From: Tubiluchus corallicola
Taxonomy: Eukaryota; Priapulida; Priapulimorpha; Priapulimorphida; Tubiluchidae
Reading direction: 5' to 3'
Assembly (NCBI GenBank): GCA_030141605.1
Contig: JAQGDQ010000053.1
Location: forward strand, 124,001 to 188,000
DNA: 64,000 nucleotides
Shown: positions 1 through 10,900 of the stretch, piece by piece
Numbering within the stretch: the stretch's first letter is position 1
Layout of the letters: each line of letters starts with the position of its first letter
The notes under the pieces: model-generated
What the model was told of the DNA's origin: nothing
The model's database searches: none
Seen by the model: only the letters and a program-made list of their open reading frames with translations
Position numbers and translations under genes: made by a program

Positions 1-1
1 T

Positions 2-748
2 GATAATGTAAATGATTCATCCCCAACTTCCCCAAACAACTCTGTATCTCAGCCTAGCATGCCTATTTTACGAGTTAAGGAACCTAAAAGTGCTAAAAGA
101 GACTCGCATAATTCTGTGAGCGAGGCTGAGTCACGGTACAGTTCAGCATCTAGTACTTATGCTGATGCTCAGTCGCGACACTCAATCGATGATATCACGT
201 TAACTAAACGTATGTATTACGAAAATAGTGAAGTGATCCGCGAAGAGAAAGACTCGTCACCAACTCGCAGTGAATATGATAATGTTGATTCACATTATAA
301 CGGAGGTTATTATGCTACTTCATTCCAATCTACACTGCAAGAAGAGGCTAAGTCTGGTAGATATGTTACAACTATAGAAATAAACAGTGACTTTTCTTCC
401 CATCAATCGAGGTTCAATGCATCAGGTGGACACAATTCAAGTTCAAAACCTGTCACAAAGGCATGTCATTTTGCACAAAGTGATATGCAGAAACAATCCG
501 ACATGCGTGAAGGTACACCCGATTTCTTTGATGCATTGCATGAATTCAATAATGAGTTTAATTCCTTGTCTGAACATAGTAACTCGCCAACAAAAGGAGC
601 TAATGTAAGTGACAGTAAGCATCCTATAATGCCCATACACAGAACAAGAACGAATGCGCCGTACAGTAGCAAGCAAACAGCATCAACTGTTTATGGAAAT
701 GACTATTCTTACCACGATGGTCCTAACATTAGGCAAACGACTTTATAA
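2..748 (+). CDS. C-terminal coding exon of an unrecognised Ser/Asn-rich protein (5' partial)
   Basis: The frame is open from base 2 to the TAA at 746-748, giving 248 residues with no start that need be used, so this is the end of a gene that begins left of the window. The protein is rich in Ser, Asn, Asp, His and Tyr, with no recognisable fold, membrane segment or catalytic motif; it looks like a disordered tail. It contains runs such as SSASSTYADAQSRHS and SPTRSEYDNVDSHYNGGYY. The last residues, RQTTL, fit a class I PDZ-domain ligand (T-x-hydrophobic at the C-terminus), which would suit a junction or scaffold protein; that is inference. Codon use and length argue that it is real coding sequence. 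I do not recognise the family. Confidence 0.75.
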   Translation, partial: DNVNDSSPTSPNNSVSQPSMPILRVKEPKSAKRDSHNSVSEAESRYSSASSTYADAQSRHSIDDITLTKRMYYENSEVIREEKDSSPTRSEYDNVDSHYNGGYYATSFQSTLQEEAKSGRYVTTIEINSDFSSHQSRFNASGGHNSSSKPVTKACHFAQSDMQKQSDMREGTPDFFDALHEFNNEFNSLSEHSNSPTKGANVSDSKHPIMPIHRTRTNAPYSSKQTASTVYGNDYSYHDGPNIRQTTL

Positions 749-2530
749 ATAGTAACTGTGATTGCTGTGACAGGCCATGCACATAATCATGGCAACAATT
801 TAACATTGAACATTATTGCTAAAAAGCAATTAACTTAACCATTCCATTAGAGCTAGTGTATGTGAAACTGTCAGGCTAAGCTCTTGCTGCTAATTGTGCA
901 AGTTGTATGATCTGTTGAGATTTTGTTTGATAAATTTGGTGCAAGCAACAATATGTTTTACAGTCCCACAGGCTATAGCAAATTGATATTAGGCAATCCA
1001 GAGCCAGATTAAGGCATATGTAATCTAGGGTTTAGCAAAAGAGCGAGTTTCATGTGATTAATGTATTTTTTAAGTAGTTCCATGAAAGTAATAACAGTAA
1101 TAACAGGTAATTACATAAATGGAAAACTTGTTGATTACACTGTCACAGTCTTACCTCTGGGTCTGAGAAATATTGTTTATAAACATTCGCGCATTTTTAA
1201 AAGCTTTGTACAGGCAAATATTACTGTGATTTTTTTATTTATGTATTGTAATTTTTTATTTGTTGCAGAACTGTTCATGCTATAGTAAAATTTATTTTTA
1301 CAGTTGCTGGTTTTTCATTTTGTTATAACCCGTGCTAGTTACCCGAGCGTTGCAGCATAAAGACATTTTCCAAGAGAAATAATTAGGCACATTAGTAAAT
1401 TGCTAGTACCCTATCTCTTTTTTCTGTTTATTTGCACTACTTTGAATGTAAGTAATAATACAGGTGTTGGTGCTTAGAAGTTGCTAATTTTGCAGCAAAA
1501 AGCTTAAATATTTGTAAATAATATTTAATTTTGTTCATACAGAAATCATTCAAGTTTTGTAAATGTTGCACTCTTTCTGATGTGTTAAGACATGGAGCTC
1601 TTACTCAGTTAAACCCAAGTAAAAATTTAATGGATTCATAAGAATTTTTTCTGTTCAGTTATGCTGAATCACTAATCAATAACTTGATAATAGATTTTAT
1701 GTTCACGAACTGATAGCCATAATTATGGTTGAAATGATTACATGTCACATTCACATAGCCATGTGCACTTCATTCTAAGGTGACTGCTTGATTTTCCTGT
1801 TGTAGCTCAATTCCCCTCTGAACTCTAATCTTAATTCCAATCATTATAAAAATGTGTAACGTTAAAAGTGTGAGGTAATTGTAAATAATTGTTGCTTGTT
1901 TCTCTAGATTATGATATTTAACAGCAATATATGTTTATCTGAAATTGAGTTATTTGTTTATTGTCCACACTACATAGTATAAGATTCCCTAGGCAACTTT
2001 GACGTGCAGCATGTGCATAAATTTATGCGCTCTAACAGTTTGATTTCTCTTGTTATGCTAATGGTATGAAGGGCTATCATAATCTCCTAATTTTGTCCCA
2101 GATTTAATACTAATAGCGTATATTTTCTGAGTGACGGTACATAATTGTAATAATACATTTCCAGAAATCTGATAGCATCTTGTTCATTCAGAAAACATTT
2201 ATTTACTGAGCAAATTTTGTTATTTTTTAAGCTTGATTTGCTTACATATGAATGGTTCAAGAGATGACGTACCTGTGCAGCATATTCTACATCTGCAAAA
2301 TATTTGAAAAATTTGTATATTGGTATTATATATTTATGTAACTATATTATGTCAAGCATAGTTATTTACCGGTGTCTATTAAATTTTTAAGTCTATTACA
2401 TTATTAAGATTTGTGCTATTCAAATTAAATAATCTTATGTTTAATTCAATTAACTTGTACAAGCCCTTTGCAACACTTTGTAGCATACTATATAACACAT
2501 CAAAATAAACATCACAAGCTGTCTATCTAT
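749..2530 (+). other. Probable 3' UTR of the first gene
   Basis: There is no credible coding sequence after the stop at 748. The stretch is AT-rich with several possible poly(A) signals; AATAAA at 2504-2509 is the most typical, followed by a short TCTA repeat near 2521-2535. Other AATAAA-like sites (for example near 2644) could be used instead, so the true 3' end is uncertain. Confidence 0.45.
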
Positions 2531-2806
2531 CTATCACCCTGTAATTTTGTATTTGTTTGAATTTTTTAAAGTAACACTGCTTTCTTGCTTTTTATTATGA
2601 AATTTCAGGTAAACTGAGTTGTTAACATTTGTTTTAGCCTCAGAAATAAAAATCAAACTTTGCCTAAAGGCATTTCTACTAATAAATTTATGTTTGTTGT
2701 GTTTCTATTGTACATAGCACATTTATATATTAATGCAGAAATCATACGTATGCACATTGTTGACGTTGTTGTTAATTATTCGTAATCTAACTGTCAAGAT
2801 TATCAT

Positions 2807-2976
2807 TGTTGGGACAAATCCGCAACTAATTAAACTTTTGATACCAAACTCGGAAGACAGGAAATGTGAAAAGTTGAAACACAGTTTGGATTTGAACAGG
2901 GAGCTTTGGCTTACAAAGTTGATGCCATAACCACTAAGTCAGTTTTCCCGATCATTATGACAGTCCAAAGTTAATC
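2807..2976 (-). repeat. tRNA-like interspersed repeat, copy A
   Basis: Read on the minus strand, this copy starts with CTTTGGACTGTCATAATGA, then an A-box-like CTTAGTGGTTATGG, an anticodon-arm-like stretch and a B-box-like GTTCAAATCC. An AT-rich tail with TTTGGTATCAAAAGTTTAAT follows. The same order recurs at 3215-3330, 32118-32293 and 44104-44256. It is a tRNA-derived SINE or a small non-autonomous element with a tRNA-like core. Confidence 0.7.
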
Positions 2977-3009
2977 TCTTGCAGCAGGTTAATCATTCAG
3001 CGTTTGCAA

Positions 3010-3152
3010 TGTTGGGTCACTCACAATAGAGTGATTTTTACACAATTACAACTAATTACACAATTTTTAATTAAATAGATTTTGAATGTTGGGTCACTCA
3101 CAATAGAGTGATTTTTACGCAATTACACAATTTTTAATTAGATAGATTTTGA
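3010..3152 (+). repeat. 77-bp tandem duplication
   Basis: Two near-identical copies start at 3010 and 3087 with TGTTGGGTCACTCACAATAG and continue through GTGATTTTTAC to TAGATTTTGA. The first has a small internal insertion relative to the second. The duplication sits between the two head-to-head tRNA-like repeats A and B. Confidence 0.85.
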
Positions 3153-3214
3153 GCCTGAAATTTTGTGCGTAATTAATAAGTTATTTTATAACCTTAAAAT
3201 AATAAGGGATAAAC

Positions 3215-3330
3215 TTTTAAGTTTGGACTGTCGTTATCAAGAAACGCAGTGCTTAGTGGTTATGGTATCGGCGTTGTAAGCCGAAGTGCCTGGTTCAAAT
3301 CCACGCTGCGTTCCAACTGGGTGTTCTGGT
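3215..3330 (+). repeat. tRNA-like interspersed repeat, copy B, with a Thr(UGU)-like cloverleaf
   Basis: Within this copy, 3243-3312 folds much like a tRNA. The 7-bp acceptor stem (AACGCAG with CTGCGTT) is perfect, and so is the 5-bp anticodon stem (TCGGC with GCCGA) around a 7-nt loop with anticodon TGT. The T arm, with B-box GGTTCAAATCC, has one mismatch. The D arm is poor. The shared flank TTTGGACTGTCGTTATCA and the similarity to copies A and C mark it as a repeat family member rather than a simple tRNA gene. A functional tRNA-Thr cannot be excluded. Confidence 0.65.
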
Positions 3331-3436
3331 GGTACGCACTATTAATTACCACAGATGACTCATTGATGATGCGTCACTATTATAAGTTATAACAAGACAG
3401 TTTCGCGCTTTGTATGACAATAATTACGGTACCGCC

Positions 3437-3456
3437 AGAATGTTCTAGAAGATTCT
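3437..3456 (+). promoter_or_regulatory. Heat-shock element, four alternating units
   Basis: GAA at 3438-3440, TTC at 3443-3445, GAA at 3448-3450 and TTC at 3453-3455 form an exact GAAnnTTCnnGAAnnTTC array, the binding site of trimeric heat-shock factor. It lies about 1.36 kb upstream of the HSP90 start codon, a distance explained by the 5' UTR intron. It is the best candidate for the HSP90 heat-shock promoter. Confidence 0.8.
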
Positions 3457-3710
3457 AGGCATATGATGTCATTTCCGGATGTAGTTCCAAGCGGATGTAA
3501 AACCCACTTACGCACGTCTCTTTAGAACTACATTTCTTCATTTTCTTAAAATAAAACACATATAATCACTTGCAAATGGGTTTTTATACAATCCCAGATA
3601 ATTCGTTATTCTAGTGTATTGCTATAACAGGTATACCTCACTCGCTCATGTTTATATGATATATTAAATATTGATAGTAGGGCGGATTAAAATGCTTGTA
3701 ACCACGTGCG

Positions 3711-3740
3711 TTCGGAAGAAAATTCTCGTTAATTCTGTTC
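3711..3740 (+). promoter_or_regulatory. Second, imperfect heat-shock-element-like cluster
   Basis: GAA at 3718-3720, TTC at 3723-3725, a degenerate GTT at 3728-3730 and TTC at 3733-3735 and 3738-3740 keep the 5-bp spacing of heat-shock units, but orientation and one unit deviate. It lies between the perfect element and the first coding exon. It could be a weaker factor site or lie in the first, untranslated exon. Confidence 0.35.
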
Positions 3741-3964
3741 ATTCTGGACTCGTGTGAGGGTAGTTACATAAAGTGGTTTGACGAACCAACACAAAGAAAA
3801 TCGAAATTTTTTGTGAAAGCCTATTAACTTTAATTGTGTGATTTCGTGCAATCAAAGGTGACTTTGCAATGAACATTTGACTTAAATTTTTTGTGATATT
3901 TTTCACGCATTCAGTAAACAAAACAAGTTTCTTAAATTCGTTTACTTGCTATATATAAAGTGAT

Positions 3965-4597
3965 TAAGCAGTTAAATCAGTTTTAGTTTTTTAATTCGTT
4001 AACTGTTAAGAACAAAGCAAGTATCTTAAATTTTTTAATTTTCTAACTACGTAAGTGATAGAACAGAGGATCTTTTATTTTTTAGTTAACTGTAGTAATA
4101 AATTAAGCAGTTAAACCAGTTTTATTTGTTCGTTAACTGTTAAGAATAGAGGATCTTTTATTTTTTTAGTTAGCTGTAGTAATTTATTCATTACAAATAA
4201 ATATTATGAATACATATTACAGTACATTTAACACTGACCTCTACAGTATGTTTGAAAACAAAAAATAATAAACAGTACAACTATCTGACAACAGTACAAT
4301 ATCATACCATATTGCAATGTAAAAGTGAGCAGCACCAATAAATTTTGAAAAGTGCAAAGTAGACATGCTATTAATGTTGTATCGTGAAGTGAACTGAAAA
4401 TTGAGATTTTTGCTACAATCAAGGATAAGAAGTCAAAGTGAAATATTTTACATTAAAATGTTGAAGGAGGTTCATAATTTCTTTGAACTTTCAGATGGAG
4501 GGATTGTTTGTTGTGTCCCATAACGCTTATCGGCTTACCTCTTTAAACGGTTAAATCAGTTTTAGTTTTATTAATTCGTTAACTGTTAAGCGAATTT
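3965..4597 (+). repeat. Diverged direct repeats in the HSP90 5' UTR intron
   Basis: Three copies of a unit start at about 3965, 4105 and 4545 with AAGCAGTTAAATCAGTTTTA-like sequence and go on to TTCGTTAACTGTTAAG. The first two also share AGAGGATCTTTTATTTTTT and TGTAGTAAT and are about 140 bp apart. The sequence is non-coding, in the presumed intron before exon 1 of HSP90. Confidence 0.7.
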
Positions 4598-4806
4598 TTT
4601 TCAGAAAAAAATTACATTGAAGTGAAAGTATTTTCGTTTTTTTTGCTGCTGTCTTCAGTTTTATTTATTTTTTGTTTCAGCTTTTTATTTACCACCAATT
4701 TTTTGCCAGGTGTTCATGCAGATTATGCAGAGTAAATGTTATGCAGATTGATGCATTGTAAAACATGGAACTTGTAACTTGAAGTTTTTTTGTTCTTTTT
4801 TCGTAG

Positions 4807-4966
4807 GACCTACATTATGCCAGAAGACGAAACAATGCAACAAGATGATGACATGGAAACTTTTGCCTTTCAGGCAGAAATTGCTCAACTGATGAGCCTC
4901 ATCATCAACACATTTTACTCAAACAAAGAAATCTTTCTGCGTGAAATAATATCCAATTCGTCAGAT
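4807..4966 (+). CDS. HSP90: HSP90 exon 1 of coding region
   Basis: The acceptor AG ends at 4806. Ten untranslated bases precede ATG at 4817. The exon encodes [18 protein letters not shown] through REIISNSSD and ends in phase 0 at GAT before GTATG. Confidence 0.93.
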
Positions 4967-7900
4967 GTATGTAATTTTTTCATGAAATTTACAGGTTATA
5001 ATGCATATAAATTACTTATGTTAGCATGATTATTAATGTAGCTGTGTGTGGTGAAGGTAGCCTGTTACTGTCATGTTGCCTCTGTTCGAAGATGTAGGTG
5101 TCTACCTCAAAACAGTTTTACAAATGACAATTGGTGGCGTCTATATTCTTGGTTTGTCTTACGAACGTTTTTGCGCTGATGTTTAAACTGCAGAAAAGCG
5201 GATTTCAAATAGTATCAGTTTTAGAATGTGGCTCATTTCATTTTTCAGGCATTGGATAAAATTCGGTACGAAAGCTTGACTGATCCTTCTAAACTGGAAA
5301 CTGGTAAAGACCTTCACATAAAGATCATACCAAATAAGAATGACAGCACACTGACAATTATTGACAGCGGCATTGGAATGACAAAAGCAGATATGGTGAA
5401 CAATTTAGGAACAATTGCAAAATCTGGAACGAAAGCTTTTATGGAAGCGCTTCAGGTATTCATATTTTATAAACGCTACATTATAAAAGAAAGCAGCAGA
5501 AAGTCTGTGAACAGATTTATATTACTATTTTTGATTTGCCAAGTATTGTCAAAATGGTTTGCAAAATTAAGATTTATTTATTAACAGTGAAGAAAACTGA
5601 CCTCGATCTTATATTTTCAAATTATAACCAGTTTCAAATCTATCGTTTCTTTCTAAACTTGTCAAACGTGGTTTGGCTCAGCAGTTAACCCAATACATAT
5701 CTATAAATAGTTTACATGATAAATTCCAGTCAGCTTTTGTTTTTGTAGTACAGAGAGCCTGATACTGCCCCTGCTAAGGTTCAAAATGATATGCTATGTA
5801 CAATTGATGATCAGACCATGGTGGTCCTTGTTCCTCAGTGCCACCCTCAGCACCAGTGACAATAAAATTATTTTATATTGACTTGAAAATGTGCTTTTGG
5901 CTAATGGTGTCGTACTTGATTGGCTTAAGTCCTACTTAACATATAGGAAGCGCAAACGTTCTGTGCAGGATAGCAGCTAATTTTGTTTCAATTTAAAGCC
6001 AGGGAATCCCAAGTAATCAGCGTTGGTGCAGATTTTATGAATATTTGTTGCACTACACGATGTTGGCTCAAAAAATAGTATTAATTTTCACGTACATGTT
6101 GACGATTACCTATACTTTTACTGTACTGTTCATTTAAAAGTAAAATTCCTCGTTATGAAAAAACAGTAATAGATGTTGTTGAAAACTGTGTATCTGATAT
6201 TAGAGTTTAATATGAATACTAACCAATGTTCCTTCTAAAATGTGCATCTAAAATTTTTGCTGTTGTGCACAGAAAAATTTTTTCGTTTGCACTAAGTGCA
6301 GATAAACACAAAACAAAGTGTGAAGTAAGGTTTTTGAAGTAACATCTGCACAAAGAATTTGTAAAAAAGTAAAAAGACTGTTATTTAATATAAACTGCAC
6401 ATGGATAAGCTGTTATTAGGCGATCTATAAATTCAACCGAATTTTATTATTGCACTACATACCAGGCCTGGTTAACCTGTGGAAACAATTGCTGGTGTAC
6501 TTTTGTTGCTATCAGACTCAACGTCTACAAAGATTAGTTTTGTTTATAAAATTGGTCACAGAATATAACAATGAGTAACATTTATCAGTTTATGAAGGAA
6601 GCTTGTATTGTATGCTTGTCCGTACAGATGCAGCGAAGATTCGGATCGCAGGATTTTTCCCCAAATATCAGTGCAAAAATCTGGTCCAGTTAACTTCTTT
6701 TGTAATAACTAAAAGTTTGATGAACCTTCCTTATACTGTAGTTACTTTTTTAAAATTGTCATGTTTGGTAAAAATTGTATTAGACAAACTGAATATTTAC
6801 CTACAATGCTTAGAAAAATTATCTAAAAAAGCCGATCTAATTATCTAAAAAAAGTAAACCGCGAACACGGCACAACAACATTTTGCTTTCTGACTATTAT
6901 CTCGAAGAATGCGTGCGCTGTCATTACACAAGTCGTGTCAATGTGCAATAATGTGGCGGTGCTGTAATTGTTGTACTCAATATATGGTTTGGCTTCAGTC
7001 CAGTATTCTAATTTAATTTGATATTAGATTCGGTAGCACTCAAGAATAAAAAATTCTGTTTCTGTTCGGTTGTTGAAAATGCGCCTTCAGTGCACCCCTA
7101 CTCCTATAAACAATGTAACCAGAAAAATGAATTAGCTACGGAAAAGAAATTAGAGGATACTTGGCTATTAAATTTTTTTATAAAAGGTACCTGCAGCAAC
7201 ATAATTGGAAATGATGGTTACAGGGTTCGTGATGACGATGGTGACAATAATGGTGATGGCTGATGATTAAGGAGATGATTGTGATATAATAATGTTTATA
7301 ATGGGGGCATTGGTGGTACAGTTAATCAGTATGATGAATAATAATACGTAATAATGCTTTTCATGATGGCATTTGGGAGGTTCTCAATTTGGCTACACAA
7401 ATGCACAAGACCTTACTCAAGTAAATACGATAGAATTTAACAACACTTATTTGTTTTAGTTTACTTACAACATGTGAAGAGCATTAATACAAAATGTACA
7501 GCAAAATAGCAAAACATAGTGAATTAGTAAACAAATTTACATCTCTCTGATTTGAGGTTATATGATAGGTCTTGTACATATATTTTTTTGTAATGCTCCT
7601 TGAACAGTTTTATTGCAAAAGGTCATAAATAAATTTTGTTATTATAATTGTTATTTTATCCGTTTTTAGGCTGGAGCAGATATTAGCATGATTGGACAGT
7701 TTGGTGTGGGGTTTTATTCTGCATATCTAGTTAGTGACAAAGTGGAGGTTGTTTCCAAGCACAACGATGATGAACAATACATGTGGGAGTCATCAGCTGG
7801 CGGCTCATTTACTATACGCCTTGACCACGGTGAACCTATTGGTAAGTAAAATCACTGTATCTCGTACAATATGATGATGTAACTTTAAATTGGTGCACTA

Positions 7901-10900
7901 TCGGGATTTAATGCACAGCGTTATGGGCAAAGACCACTAGAACTGAACAAAATTTTTTTACTTGTTTTACCATTGCAATAGCAGCCCAGTAAATTCTATT
8001 CACGTCAGCGCACTAAAATGTAAATTTACTGATTTCCCAACTTTTGCAATTCTATCAAATACTGTGTGTTAAGGGGATCATCACAGTGCAATGAGTGCAG
8101 ATTAGGCAGTCTCCACTCACATTAATTACAGTAGTGTTTTTCACTCATTGTCATTAGGTTCTGTAGTCATTTGTTGTCAGCAGTAACAGAGCAATATAAA
8201 TTACACATACCCTTTTCTGTTAGGCATGTTAAATTTAAATGCAGCTGTTATTGTGCCTGCTGTATTTATTAACAAGTACCGCAATGCGTCGTACTGTGTT
8301 GAAAAATGTCGCTGCTAAAATGTGCTGGTGGAAACTCTGGTGTGGTATGACATATTTGGATAAATAATAATCCTGTAATCCTGAAATTGTTCACTGTGGT
8401 AGCGATAAAGAGGAGCTTGTGCAGACTCTAGAAGACTGATTTCAGACCGAATCTGTGAGATCATTGAAACTGAATAATCATTTAATCTGTTTAGGTCGTG
8501 GAACAAAAGTTGTTTTGCATCTGAAAGATGATCAACTAGAATACCTGGAGGAGAAAAAGGTCAAAGATGTTGTGAAGAAACATTCTCAGTTTATTGGTTA
8601 TCCTATAAAATTGCTTGTTGAGAAAGAACGTGATAAGGAAATCTCCGATGATGAGGAAGAGGAAGAAGAAAAGAAAGAGGTTTGTGTCGGCTAATGTTAA
8701 ATTGATGCTTATTAGAATAAGCGAAATTTTAGCATGATTAGTCCAATTAAAATACTCTCACTGTTAAGGTACTGCTGTGAGGTTTAAATAATGACAGCAA
8801 CGAATATTCAGTTTATTTTTTTAAGTGGTTATATTCAGCTGAATTAAATTAGAAATTCTGTTATGGTGCCTTAGTATAATTCTGAGTGGCGACAGTTGTA
8901 ATTAGTGCTGGATTTAAAATATTAAAGTTGTTTAATTTTAAAGAACTATGCGGTGTTGCCTTATTTCAGGAGGGTGAGGAAGGAGAGACTGATAAACCAA
9001 AAATTGAAGATGTGGGAGAAGATGAAGAGGAAGATAAAGAGGACAAAGATAAAAGCAAAAAGAAGAAAAAGAAGATAAAGGAGAAGTATGTTGAAGATGA
9101 GGAACTGAACAAAACAAAGCCAATCTGGACCCGCAATCCTGATGATATCAGTACAGAAGAATATGGAGAGTTTTACAAAAGCTTAACCAATGACTGGGAG
9201 GATCACTTAGCTGTAAAGCATTTCTCTGTTGAGGGTCAGTTAGAATTCCGTGCACTTCTCTTTGTTCCCAGACGAGCTCCTTTTGACTTGTTTGAAAACA
9301 AAAAGCAAAAGAACAACATTAAATTGTATGTAAGACGTGTTTTCATTATGGACAATTGCGAAGAGTTGATACCTGACTATTTGAACTTTATCAAGGGAGT
9401 CGTGGACAGTGAAGACTTGCCATTGAACATTTCTAGAGAAATGCTCCAGCAGAGTAAAATATTAAAGGTTATCAGAAAGAATTTGGTCAAGAAATGTCTA
9501 GAATTATTTGACGACCTCAAGGACAACAAGGATGACTACAAGAAATTCTACGAGCAGTTTTCAAAAAATTTAAAGGTAAATATTTGACCAGCGTGCAGGT
9601 AACAACAGATCCTTTGACAGCTATTTAAACTCATTTACCACCATTTTCAAAATGGGGAATTTTTGTAAATTTCGTATTTTCTCATTAGCAACTATGGGAT
9701 CTATAATTTGGGTTAGCTACAGTTTTTTTAATTAATAGCTTGGCATTCATGAAGACTCTCAGAACAGGAAGAAACTTGCTTCTTTACTCTTGTATTACAC
9801 ATCAGCTAGTGGAGATGAAATGTCCACATTGGCAGATTATGTAACTCGGATGAAAGAAAATCAGAAGGATATTTACTACATAACAGGTAAGCTTCAATAA
9901 GTAGTATACAGCTAAATTTGAAAGTTGTAAAATTGCTGAATGCAGATAGTAATTATTGCAGACACTTTAGATTTTAGAGTCGTGGTTAGCCATACTGCCT
10001 CTGGCTGAACATGTATAGAGTTGAAACACTGGGATTATATTAAAACTTCTTACGTTGTCTGTGTTGAGCTTCATTTCCAAAACTGAATTGAATCCGAATT
10101 TCACATTTTGCAGTTTCCAAAACCACACCAATCTGAATCTTTAGTTCATTTAATTTTCGAAATCAGGTTGAATCCTACTCTTGTGACTTGATGTCAGTTA
10201 GGATTTTAATCTTAGGATCAGTGTAGTATTAGTTGCAATGAATGTTATAAGACCCTGCTGGTCTTGATAACCATGTTTCTTAATTCAGGTTTAGTCTTGC
10301 CTTGGTTCATGTTCAGCTTACTTTGATCTTTATTTATTGTAACCGTGAAAATATTATGTACTATGAAAAATATGCATGGCACTATGTGCTTAGAAAACTT
10401 GCGTTGCTGTTGAAAATGGCGTTAGTAGGCATGGGTTTGACGAATAGGCTTATGCAGTGCATGATTTTTGTGGAGATCCATATTCACACAAAGTTGTCAA
10501 CAAGGCAAACACATATTGGAAAATGTAACTTTTATTAGAGTTAGAAGGGAAATTATGTAAATTTTGCAACACTGGTTGGTAGCGGGTTTGCTTTAACACA
10601 AGTCATGAAGACTGCTTCACATTTTTTACGAAACCCGAATCGCAAGCTACGGTTCGCATTCCGAATATAGAGTTCTGGAGTAATGGCTCTTTGTAGCATC
10701 CCAGTTGTTCTCATCGTATTACATTTTTGAGCTGTGTAAAAAACATGTTTTACTATTGTTTTCCCACCTGTTCAATTTGTCAAGCTACTTAATTATTTGT
10801 GATTTTGCTTCATATTAAACAAGTTGTATGTTAGCAGTGTTACATTGTTTATTTATTTATAATAAACAGCTTTTTTCTTTCTGTCTTGAAAAATATTGTT

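Noticed and set aside
3010-3152. CRISPR-like repeat
   Set aside because: Only two direct copies, 77 bp each with no regular spacers, in an animal genome; it is a simple tandem duplication.
4790-4816. An earlier ATG giving an HSP90 with an N-terminal MFFFRRTYI extension
   Set aside because: That part is the polypyrimidine tract and acceptor (TTTTTCGTAG) of the 5' UTR intron. The family start is the ATG at 4817.
10302-10538. Open frame of 78 codons in HSP90 intron 6
   Set aside because: It has no recognisable motif, lies within an intron, and its composition resembles the surrounding DNA.
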